A stretch of DNA of 64,000 nt, from the NCBI RefSeq assembly GCF_026004115.1, contig NZ_BPIM01000001.1:2708501-2772500 (forward strand), in the 5' to 3' direction. A program made the position numbers and the translations under genes. Below the pieces are notes generated by a model. That model worked only from the letters and a program-made list of their open reading frames with translations. It made no database searches and was not told the origin of the DNA. The stretch comes from Meiothermus sp. (GTDB taxonomy: Bacteria > Deinococcota > Deinococci > Deinococcales > Thermaceae). Positions 35,678 through 45,200 of this stretch are shown here, piece after piece; within the stretch, counting starts at the first letter, position 1; each line of letters starts with the position of its first letter.

Positions 35678-36253
35678 CTAGCGCTGCAAAAGTGCTTGCA
35701 ACAACTCCCCAGGGTACTCGAAACGGGGGTGCAAAGTCGAGTTGTGCGGCGTGGCCAGAAACCATACCGGTAAGTCTATGGCCTGCGCTGCCCGCAAGTC
35801 CCCTTCTGAGTCGCCGATGTAGAGCACCTCGCAAGGCTTGAGTTTAAAGTGCTCCAGGGCCAGCTGCAAAAGGGCCGGGCTGGGCTTGGGTGGGGCATCC
35901 TCCCGTGTCAACACCAGGTCAAAGGCTAGCCGGTGCTTTCGCAATGCAGCTTCGGTAGCAATACGGTGATTATTGGTCAGGAGGGCAGTGTTGAGAGCTA
36001 TAACACTCAGCTCCTCAAGCAAGTCCGCCATACCTTCGCGTAGCTCGGAACTGGCCGACAAAGCCTGCTCGTACTGCAATAACTTGTGATGAAGGAGAGC
36101 CTGTTCGTCCGTTGGGCGCCTTGCAATGCTTTCCAGAATGAGCAGGTCGGGCTCGAGGCCGTGGCTTTTTTTAAAAGCTGTCCAGGGGTTGACAGCCCTC
36201 GGCTTCAGTACCGTGTCATCCAGATCAAAGAAAACCGCCTTCAAAGCGTTCAC
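35678..36253 (-). CDS. HAD-superfamily hydrolase
   Basis: 191 residues. AVFFDLDDTVLKP has the nucleophile and acid/base pair (D10, D12), LLTNNHR is motif II, DAPPKPSPALL has the motif III Lys, and YIGDSEGDLRAA is motif IV. The helical cap lies between motifs I and II. This fits phosphoglycolate-phosphatase-like enzymes; the substrate is unknown. Confidence 0.88.
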   Translation of the reverse strand: MNALKAVFFDLDDTVLKPRAVNPWTAFKKSHGLEPDLLILESIARRPTDEQALLHHKLLQYEQALSASSELREGMADLLEELSVIALNTALLTNNHRIATEAALRKHRLAFDLVLTREDAPPKPSPALLQLALEHFKLKPCEVLYIGDSEGDLRAAQAIDLPVWFLATPHNSTLHPRFEYPGELLQALLQR

Positions 36254-36362
36254 ACCTCAAAGCGTACCTGGAAAGGTCTGGATAGGCTGTGGCCTCTTGT
36301 GACTTTTATCATCTTCCCCTGACAAAACGGGTGCTATACTTATTGTAAGTTGAGACCACGAG

Positions 36363-36409
36363 CCGCGCTCCCGGAAGCCCAAAACGGTGGAGGGGGCGGG
36401 TTTGTTTTT
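36363..36409 (+). promoter_or_regulatory. Candidate terminator/attenuator in the hflX leader
   Basis: CCGC (36363-36366) and CTCC (36368-36371) can pair with GCGG (36396-36399) and GGAG (36389-36392). A T-rich run TTTGTTTTT (36401-36409) follows, 24 bases before the hflX start codon. The TATACT box at 36334-36339 would place transcription start upstream of it. The stem is interrupted by bulges, so this is only a candidate for attenuation of hflX. Confidence 0.35.
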
Positions 36410-36432
36410 AGCTCAGCTTGGGTGATTGATTA

Positions 36433-38121
36433 GTGGAGAAAATCTTCGGACGCACCAACGGTCTCAAGCCTAGCGAAAAGAAGCGCCTTGCCAACCTGTA
36501 CAACCGCCGAGTGGGGGCCAGCCGGCTTGTGTCGGCTGAACTGGTTCGCACATTGGCGGCTCTGTCAGAGGAGCTGGAAAAGCCTATCAGCCTGCTGTTT
36601 GACCGGGGCGGGCGGGTGATTCGGGTGGCGGTGGGGGATGCGAAGGAACTGCCCGTGCCCGAGTCGGCCCTGGTAGAAACCCGCCTTTCCGGCTATCGCG
36701 TGCTGCACACCCATCTGGGCAGCGGCGGGCTTTCACGACCCGACCTCTCGATGCTGTTTTTGCACCGACTGGATGCCATGGCGGCCCTGGAGGTAGAACA
36801 AGGCCACCCCGGCAAGCTGCACCTGGCCCAGCTTTCGCCGCCCAGGGCCGATGAGGAAGACTGGCAGATTCTGCCCTCCAGGCCCTACCACGAATACCTG
36901 GAGTGGGATGTAAGTGCGGCGGTGGGCGCACTGGAAGAGGAGCTGTCGCGCCAGGCTCGAGGGCTGGACTTACGGGACGGCTCGGGCGAACGAGCCTTGC
37001 TGGTAGGGCTCGACCAGGGCGAAGGGGTGCAGGCCGAGGTAGATCTGTCTGAACTGGCCGAGCTGGCCCGCACTGCCGGAGCCATAGTGGCCCACAAGGA
37101 GCTGGTGTTCCGCCCCAGCCTCGACCCACGCTATGCGGTGGGCCGAGGCAAGGTGGAGGAACTGGTGTCGCAGGCTTACCACCAAAACGCGGGCACCCTG
37201 ATTTTTGGCATAGAACTGAGCGCGGCGCAGGCCCGGGAGCTCGAGGCCATCACCGGCCTCAAGGTGTTGGATCGCACGCAGCTCATCCTTGACATCTTTG
37301 CCCAGCACGCCCGCACCCCCGAGGCCAAGGTACAGGTGGAGCTGGCCCAGCTCAAGTATCTGCTGCCCAGACTGGTGGGTAAGGGCAAAGAGCTGTCCCG
37401 CCTGGGCGGCGGTATCGGTACCCGGGGGCCGGGGGAGACCAAGCTCGAGGTGGATCGGCGCCGTTTGCAAGACCGCATCGCCGAGCTGACCCGCAAGCTG
37501 CGAGAAATAGCCGGCCGGCGCCAGGAAACCCGGCGACAGCGTGAGAAATCGGGCCTGCCCATCGTGGGGGTGGTGGGCTATACCAACGCCGGCAAAACCA
37601 CCCTGATGCAAGCACTGGCCAAAAAGGGCGAAGAGGGCGAGAACAAACTGTTTGCCACCCTGCGGCCGCTGACCCGCCGGGGCTTCCTGCCCGGTATTGG
37701 AGAGGTGCTCTATACCGATACGGTAGGCTTCATTCGCCGTATGCCCAGCGACTTGCTGGAGGCTTTCCGCTCGACCTTGGAAGAGCTGCGCGACGCCGAC
37801 GTACTGCTGCATGTGCTGGATGCTTCCCAGGAGGGTGCCCTGGAGCGCTATCAGGTAGTCGAAGGCTTGCTGGCCGACCTGGGTGTAGAGGCAAAGCGTA
37901 TCCTGGTGCTCTCCAAAGCCGATCAGGCCGGTGGCTTCGACCTCGAGTTCCTCAAAGAGCGTTTGGGGGGGGTGTCCGTTTCAGCAGTCAAGGGTTTTGG
38001 ACTTCAGGAACTCAAGGAAGCTCTGGCCAGTGCCCTTGTGGGCCAGGGGGTGCGTCCGGCGGCATGGGCGTATGTGCCCCCTGAAGTGGCGGCAGCAGTA
38101 CCGGCTTCAACTGACCGATAG
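36433..38121 (+). CDS. hflX: HflX ribosome-splitting GTPase
   Basis: 562 residues from GTG 36433. The HflX domain has GRGKVEELV and LGGGIGTRGPGETKLEVDRRR. The GTPase domain has G1 GYTNAGKTTL, G3 YTDTVGFI, G4 LSKAD and G5 SAVKG. HflX splits stalled ribosomes after stress. It is longer than typical HflX of about 430 residues because of about 200 N-terminal residues (MEKIFGRTNGLKPSEKKRL onward). That extension also occurs in some other HflX lineages. Confidence 0.94.
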   Translation: MEKIFGRTNGLKPSEKKRLANLYNRRVGASRLVSAELVRTLAALSEELEKPISLLFDRGGRVIRVAVGDAKELPVPESALVETRLSGYRVLHTHLGSGGLSRPDLSMLFLHRLDAMAALEVEQGHPGKLHLAQLSPPRADEEDWQILPSRPYHEYLEWDVSAAVGALEEELSRQARGLDLRDGSGERALLVGLDQGEGVQAEVDLSELAELARTAGAIVAHKELVFRPSLDPRYAVGRGKVEELVSQAYHQNAGTLIFGIELSAAQARELEAITGLKVLDRTQLILDIFAQHARTPEAKVQVELAQLKYLLPRLVGKGKELSRLGGGIGTRGPGETKLEVDRRRLQDRIAELTRKLREIAGRRQETRRQREKSGLPIVGVVGYTNAGKTTLMQALAKKGEEGENKLFATLRPLTRRGFLPGIGEVLYTDTVGFIRRMPSDLLEAFRSTLEELRDADVLLHVLDASQEGALERYQVVEGLLADLGVEAKRILVLSKADQAGGFDLEFLKERLGGVSVSAVKGFGLQELKEALASALVGQGVRPAAWAYVPPEVAAAVPASTDR

Positions 38122-38371
38122 CCGGCCCCAGCAAACCACTCTCAATTCGGAACTCTCTACACGCAGGCAGTGATGGCCTTTGTATCTTTGGTCAAAGGTT
38201 TTCAAAGCCGATTATACAGATGATGCCGCATTCAAAAGGACAGTTTGCAAAAAAACCTATTGAATGCAGCGTCGTATAGACCCCCATACACTGCCTACCC
38301 TCCCCAGGCAGGGGAGGGCAAGGGGGGTGCTATGGAAGGGCAAATCCCCAGGTATAGCCATCTATACTACG

Positions 38372-38471
38372 CTGTATTGAATCCTGGGCTGTATTGAATC
38401 CTGGAGCACACCTCTCCCTGAGGGTCGGTAAAAAAGCGTCACCCGTCGGTGACGAAACCACCGAATCTGAC
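38372..38471 (-). mobile_element. MITE-like family A, copy 5 (degraded, inverted)
   Basis: Reads TTGAATCCTGG (repeated twice), GAGCACACCTCTCCCTGAGGG, the stem CGTCACCcgtCGGTGACG and CCACCGAATCTGACA. These correspond to the reverse complement of the intact copies, with the left end truncated. Confidence 0.65.
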
Positions 38472-38503
38472 AATCGAATGTGTGTGGCTTGCGATGTACG
38501 GCA

Positions 38504-38564
38504 GGGTTGGTGCATAAAGTAAAACCACGCCTTCCTCCCCCAACGGGGGAGGCTAGGTGGGGCC
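38504..38564 (-). repeat. Dispersed repeat family B, copy 1
   Basis: 61 bases: GGTTGGTGCATAAAGTAAAACC, then a strong hairpin CCTCCCCCAACGGGGGAGG and CTAGGTGGGG. It is the inverted counterpart of 61941-62001 and, like that copy, lies next to the TACCAGATTC end of a family A element. Confidence 0.8.
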
Positions 38565-38749
38565 ATAACACCCAGAGAGGTCACCTACCTGCGGGCATTT
38601 TTTCAGCACCAAACGTCTGAAGTGTCCCTGGCTGAGGTTTGCCAGGTTTCACGCACCGACCCTGCGATGTACGGGTCTGCGTTTGATTTACGCCCGCGGT
38701 TTTGTGTAGATTTACATTTGGACGTCGAAATTCGAAGCAGGGGTTTGCG

Positions 38750-39016
38750 TCAATAGGTTTGAAAACCCTTCAAGCCGGTGGCCTCGCTCCACTGAACGTC
38801 TAGCTGCTCAACTCTTGCACCCCTGGGGCCCTGGCGTAAGTGGTGAATCAGGTGCTCGAGGTCGGCTTTTTCGCCCTCGGCTACCACTTCTACCCGCCCA
38901 TCCGCAAGGTTCTCGGCGTAGCCGGCGAGGCCAAGTTCAAAAGCTTTTTTGCGGGTAAAATAACGGTATCCTACCCCTTGCACCTGTCCACTAACCAGTA
39001 CGGTGATTCGAAGCAC
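38750..39016 (-). CDS. acyP: Acylphosphatase
   Basis: 88 residues, the typical size. [23 protein letters not shown] has the catalytic arginine (R18), and [17 protein letters not shown] has the catalytic asparagine (N36). It hydrolyses acyl phosphates such as 1,3-bisphosphoglycerate or carbamoyl phosphate. A single gene, reading towards the repeat region. Confidence 0.95.
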   Translation of the reverse strand: MLRITVLVSGQVQGVGYRYFTRKKAFELGLAGYAENLADGRVEVVAEGEKADLEHLIHHLRQGPRGARVEQLDVQWSEATGLKGFQTY

Positions 39017-39226
39017 GACTTCAATCTACAATAGTGTCGCATAAACCAGCCAATAGAGCACCGGCCCATCCTGATATGTCCGGAGGTACCAAGCCATGTG
39101 TATGGCTAGTTGTCCAAGGGGTATTTTGGACTTGACACAAAATTGGCCAGTTTTTAACCGCTTGGATTGGCCTGCAATGGGCAATTTCCTAGATTCCACT
39201 CAGACTCTTGGGCTAGACTAAGTGTT

Positions 39227-42200
39227 GTGCGGTTTGGGCGCTGGCTTCCGGTAATTTTGCTCCTCCTGCTGGTGGGGCTGCCAGCTTTTCCACCGCTCAT
39301 CAGCTATGTTTTGCAAGAGGGCCTCAAAGCGGCCAATTTTACTGGACAATGGCAGGCGGTCGGCGGGTATTTACTCGGCGGAATCGAGCTGCGGGGGGTG
39401 AAGCTCGAGGGACACGGGCTACAGCTCGAGGCCCAGCGCCTGCGGATTGGCTACAACCTGCTCAGTCTGCAACGACGGGAACTGCCCTTGCGGATTTTCG
39501 CCGAAGAAGGCGATGTTTTTTTACGCTGGGATGCAATTATTCCCGAACAGCGCCAGCCGGGAGCCCCTGCGCCCATCCGCCTGCGGGTGGATGAGCTGGT
39601 GCTGAACCGCGTCAGCGTGCAGATCGAGCAGAGCCAGAAGTTTTTTTTGCCCACCCTGCGGGCTACCGTGCGGGGCAGCGGCCCCTATCAGGTCTCGGTG
39701 GCGCTCCCGGATGGAAAACTCATGGGAACAGTTCAGCGTACCGGGCGTGAGTTCGAGGCCTGGCAGATCGAGGCCAGGGGCGACTTGAGGGCGGCCCGTT
39801 ACTGGTTCGATGGCTTTGAGGCGGGGGAGCTCTGGGGCACCTGGACGATTAGCCCTAAGGTCAAAAACGGCATTCTGGGCAAGAACCAGATCAAGAACGC
39901 GCGGGTGAAGATTGTGGGCTTCAGCCTTAGCGATATTTTCGGCAGCGTGGATTTTGATGGGCAGAGGGTCACGGCCAACCTGGTTGGGCGGGGTCTGGAG
40001 GGCCCCCTCAAAGGCTCGGCCACCGTGGACCTGCCCAACCAGGAGTACCGCTTTCGGGTGGAGGGCAACCCTACCCTGCCGGCCCTGGCGCAAAACTTTG
40101 GCCTGCGGCTGCCCATTAGCGGGGGTGGGCCGCTGGTGCTCGAGGGCCGTGGCTGGCAGAACCTGGTGTTGAGCGGGCGCTACCGCGGCGAGGGCCGCCT
40201 CCTGAACGAGCCCCTAACCTATGAAGGAACCCTGGCCTTCGATAAAAAGTTCCGCCTCGATACCGTGGTGGATGGTGCTTTTTTCGACCGAACCTTTCAG
40301 GCCACGGTGGCTTTGCGCAACACCGACGAGTACACCGTGGCCTTGCGCGACTCCTTTCGCAGCAACCTGCGCCTGAGGGGCAAGGGTTCCATCACCCAGG
40401 CCGAGGGCACCCTGGTCTGGCCCAAACCTCTACTCGGAGAAGCAGCACTGCGCTTTGCCAGCAGCGGGCCGCGCTGGAGCCTGGTGGTGCAGTCGGAAAA
40501 CGTGGGCCTGCCCACCGCCAAGCCCTTTAGCCTGTCGGGCAGCTTACAGGGGCAGGGCCCGGGGGTGCAGGGCCGGCTGGGGGCGGTGAGCCTGAGCGGC
40601 ACCTGGGATAACCTGCAGATGCAGCTTTCGGGCTTGGAGCTGCTGGTCGGCCAGCTTACCGGGCAGGCCAGCCTGAAAGCCGGACGCTTTAGCGGCGACC
40701 TCAACTACGACTCGCCCTATACCCGCTTCCCCCTTGCGGTACGGCAGGAGGGCAACGCCTGGCGGCTTTCCAACCGCTATGCCGAGGGGCTTTACCGCAA
40801 CGGGGTGTTTACCCTGGGGGTGCGCGACCTGCCGCTGCAAATCCTGGAAGCGTTCAAGCTCTCGGGCGATTTGCGCTACGCTGAAGGCAGGCTCTCGGGC
40901 GGCTGGAACCTGCAAAGCGAGCGGGTAGCGCTGGACGGGGAGCTCTACGACCTGGCCACCCGCTACCGGGGCGAGGTACGCACCCCCCTGCGGGTGCTGC
41001 CCCTGAGCGGCACCGCCGATAGCGCCGGCCTCAAGGCCCGGCTCGAGACCCTCGATATCACCGCCAACGGAACCGATGGACTGCGGCTGCGGGGGCCTCT
41101 GGTGCTGGGGCCACAGATTCGCCTGGAAGCCAACCTGGGCTTGCAGGGCTCGCTTTACAAGGGCCAGGTGGATTTCGATTCGCCCTGGCTACGCGGCACC
41201 GTGGAGGGGCGCGGGGCCACGCTGTGGGCCGACACCGAGGGCTACGCCGAGCTTAGCGGCCCGGTCTGGCCCACCACGGCACTCGAGGGTCGCCTGACCC
41301 TACCGCTCACGGGCGCGATTGAAGTTCCCCCGGTGCCCCTGCAAGGAAACCGTACCGAGGTGCGCTGGCCGGGGGGGCGGGTCGAGCTGAAGGCCGGGCT
41401 CCCCTTTGAAGGCATCCTGCCGCTATTGGTAAACCGCGAGCCCGGCAGCCTGCAGGCCCGAGGGAACCTTGAGCGGGGCAGCCTGGAACTGCGCACCCCC
41501 TATGGCGTGGTGAATGGGCAGGGTGCCTGGCGCAACCTGGCGGTGCGGGGGCGTCTGAATTACGCCGGATACGCGGGCGAGCTGCAGGGGCAGGCCGATT
41601 TGTTTGGCCTGGCCTACCAGGGGCGCTTGCGCCTGCCGCAGCTGGAGGGGGCGCTTCAGTTCCGGGGCCGCAGCACCAACCTGAGCTACTCCGGGCTCTT
41701 TCAGAATGGCCGCCTGACCCTGGCCGGGGATTATCGCCTGGTAGCGGGGAACCCCCTGGAAGGGCTGCGCCTGCGGGCGATTGCTACCGGCTACGACCTG
41801 CGCCGCTGGGGGCTGCCGGGAACCCTGACGGGTAACTGGTCGGAGCGGGGCGGGCGCCTGAGTCTGGAAACCTCCTATGGGCAGGCCCAGATGACGGGTC
41901 GGGCCTTGCTGGGGCCGGCGAGCCTGGAAGCCCAGAGCCCCTACGGCACGGTGCGCGGCGTGGTCAGCCCCCAGTCGGTGGCGCTCAGGGGCAGTTTGCG
42001 GCTACCTTATCTGAGCGGCACGGTCGAGGTGGCGGGGCCATGGAACAACCTGGAAGCCAGGGGCCAGGGGCGCTACAACCTGCCCTATCTGGAACCCCAG
42101 CCCTGGCGGCTCAGTGCGGATGTGCTGGAGCAAACCTGGAAGCTGGAAGGGCCCTTGGAACTGGAAGGAAAGGGGCTTTCCTATGCCGGAAGGGTGAACT

Positions 42201-45200
42201 GGCCCTACCGAGTTCTGGAGCGTTCGGGGGTGTTGCAAGGCAGCGTGGAAGGGCAGTCGCTTGCCATTGAGGGGAGCCTTCGCACCATCTATGCGGGCCT
42301 TCCCCTCAGCGCTACCGTGCAGGCCGAAGGCGCCGATCTGGCGCGGCTGCAAGCGAGCCTCAACCTACCCGAAGGCCGGATGCAACTGGTTAGAGGGCAG
42401 GTGGGGTTCGACCTCGAGACTGCCCACCTGGCCCAAATTTTCAACGCCGATGTGCAGGGGCGCCTGAGCGGAAGCCTGGACTTGGCGGGGTTGCTTTCAT
42501 CAAGTGGCCTTGCTTCCGCCGTGCCGGAGGGCGAGATGGCGGGGCAGTTGCAGGTCTATGGGCAGCGGGTGGTGGTGGATTACAAAGACCGATCCCTATC
42601 GGCTTTTTTGCCACAGTACCGGGCCGGGGTGGTGGTGGAGCTCGAGCCCGGCAACGACCCCCGGATCATTGGGGTGGGCGACCTCGAGGGTCTGCTCCGC
42701 GTGGGTGAGCAGCTTCAGGGCCGGTTGTCGTACCGCGTGCAGGATGTGAACGTAGAAGCCCAGATAGGGGGCCCGCGCTTACGGCCCGAGTTTGCGCTGG
42801 TGACCGATACCCCTCTGGCCAAGATTACGGTGCAGGGGAGCTATGCCCTTCAGCAGAGCCGGGGGCAGGCCCAGGTATGGCTCGAGAGCCCCTATGCCCA
42901 GGCCAGCCTGGAACTCTCCAGCACAGGCAGCAAGTACCAGGCCAGCGGAAGGCTTACCAGCCTGCAATACCTGCGACAAAACGGGCCCCTGCGCCTGAGT
43001 GGCGAAGGCGCCCGCTGGGCGCTTGTCTGGGCTGCGCCCATGCGGGTAGAGGCCCAGGCTCAGGCGGCCAATTTGGAGGAGGTGCGGCTTTCGGGGCAGG
43101 GGAGCCTCGAGGTGGGTGAACGCCTTTTTGCTCTATCGGGCAACCTGGCCCTAAGGGGCGAAACCTTCACCGGTCTGATGCGGGCCCAGGGCGAGCAGAT
43201 CGCCCTGGAGCTGCGAGGAGAAGGCAACAGCCTGGCGGCACGTGGCACCGCCTACGACGCCTACGTGGAGGCCCGAATCAACCGCCAGGGCGACCTGAGC
43301 GGCCAGGTGGGCTATACCCGCACCCTGGCCGCCAATACCCTGAAAGCGCGGGGCACCTTAGGTGGAACCCTGTTCAAGCCGGAGCTGCTGGGCGAGGGCA
43401 CCCTGGCAGGGCGTGGGGCCGAAGTGGCCCTCAGGTTTGGCTACCAAGCCGTCCCCCCTCGGGACGGCCAGGAGCCCGTGCGCCCAGAGGAGCAGCTCTG
43501 GGCCGAAGCCCGGGGGGCGGGGTTGTCGGCCAGCCTGGCCCGGGGCCGGTTAAAGCTCAGTATGGACAGCGACCTCGAGCCCTTTACAGGCCTGCCCATC
43601 CGCCTTCAGACCCAGGGCGAAGGGCCCTGGGAGAGCCTGAGTCTGCCGCTTACGTTGCGTGGCCCCAACCTCGAGGCCAGCGGTACAGCCCTCCCGGCAA
43701 AGCTGCAGGCCCAGATCGGGGGTCGCTACGCGCAACAGCGCTTTGACCTGAGCTACGACGGCGAGCTGCAACTGCAGCTGGATGGCCCCTATGCCAGCGG
43801 CACAGCCCGCTGGCGGGGCAATGCGCCGAGTGGGTTGCTGCAACTCGACGTTCCGCTGCCCGGTGGGCGGCTGGTGGGGCGGGCCAGCCTGGGGGAGGGC
43901 CGGGTCGAGCTCGAGGGCCGGGAGGGCTGGCAGGGCTCTTTGCGGGGGCAGTTGCGCGAGGGCTGGGCCCAGCCGGCCCGCTGGCAGCTCGAGGCCAGCC
44001 TGCAAGGCCCCTTGCCCGTGCAGGGTGCATCCGAGGCTACCCGGCTTTTGTTGCAGGGCCGCCTCGACCTCGACGCCGCGCCGCTTTCCCTGCGGGGCAG
44101 CGCAGAGGTACGGGTGCCGGAGTGGGGCGCGGTGCAACTCAGCGCCCAGGGCAGTGAAATTGACCTGCGCGGCCTGGCCGAACTGGCCCCCCTTTCCGGA
44201 CGCCTGCGCTTGAACCCCTTACAGCTCAACTGGTCGTATGTGGGCGCTTTGCCCCGGGGGCTGGGGAACCTCGAGGCCCGGGGTATCTATCCGGGCCAGT
44301 GGATTGCGGGCCAGTACCAGATTGCTGGTCAAAGGGCCAACCTCGAGGGCCAGGACACCCGCTTGCGCCTCCGCGCCGTAGGGCTGGAGGCTACCCTGAC
44401 CCCTGAGGGGCTCGAGGCCCGACTGCAAAACTACAACCTGAGCGGCCTCCAGCTGAGCGGGCGTGTCGGCGGCCACTGGAATAGCCTGGAGGGAAGCCTG
44501 GATTGGGATGCGCTGGGCCGCCGGGGCGCCATCCAGGCGGCCTGGCGGCAGAATCAGTTGCGGGCCAGTCTGAGCGGAGATCTGGCGGGTTCGGTGGTCT
44601 ATGCTCAGACCTGGTCGGGGGGGGTGCGCTTCCGCGAGGGCAGCCTCGAGCTTTCCGGGGCGGGGATTCCGGTGGTGGATGGCGAGGTGCTGGGCCTGGC
44701 GCTGCGCTTGCGCTATCCCCTGCTCCAGGTGGCCCCCAACCGCGAGAGCCTGGACAGCCCAACCCCGGCCAGCACCAGGCGGGCCAGCAGCCTGACGATC
44801 AACCTCTCGGACCGCAGCGCTTCGGGCGGGCTGGAGGTGCGAAATGTGGAGGTGCGGGGCCGGGGGCCCGAACTCGAGGCGGTCTATCCATTAGCGGGCG
44901 GGCGGCTGGTAGCAGACCTGGATTTACAGACCTTGGCGGTGCGCCTTGCAGCCCCCGAGCTGGGGTCTGGGGAACTCCAGTTCAAGCAGGGTCAGCTTGG
45001 CGGGGGGCTCAATCTCACGGCCTATGGACTGGGGTTGGCCCTGGAAGGCGCGGGCTCCAAAGCCGATGTACGCGTCACCCATCCCGAGACCTCCTGGCTT
45101 CCCTGGAAAACCGGCACGCTGCGTGGACAAATTAGCCTGGATGGGCGCTGGCAACTGAGCTACCTCGATGCCGAAGAGAAACAGCGAATAGAAGCCGAAG

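Larger units (their letters stand above)
38122..38749. other. Repeat-filled intergenic region
   Basis: 628 bases without a credible gene. In order: an inverted repeat GCATTCAA/TTGAATGC (about 38229-38268) resembling the family A right-hand stem, a GC hairpin CCCTCCCC/GGGGAGGG (about 38298-38317), family A copy 5 (38372-38471) and family B copy 1 (38504-38564). The remainder shows nothing recognisable. Confidence 0.7.

Noticed and set aside
36587-37129. Pro/Arg-rich minus-strand frame opposite hflX
   Set aside because: Low-complexity shadow of the hflX frame with no start signals.
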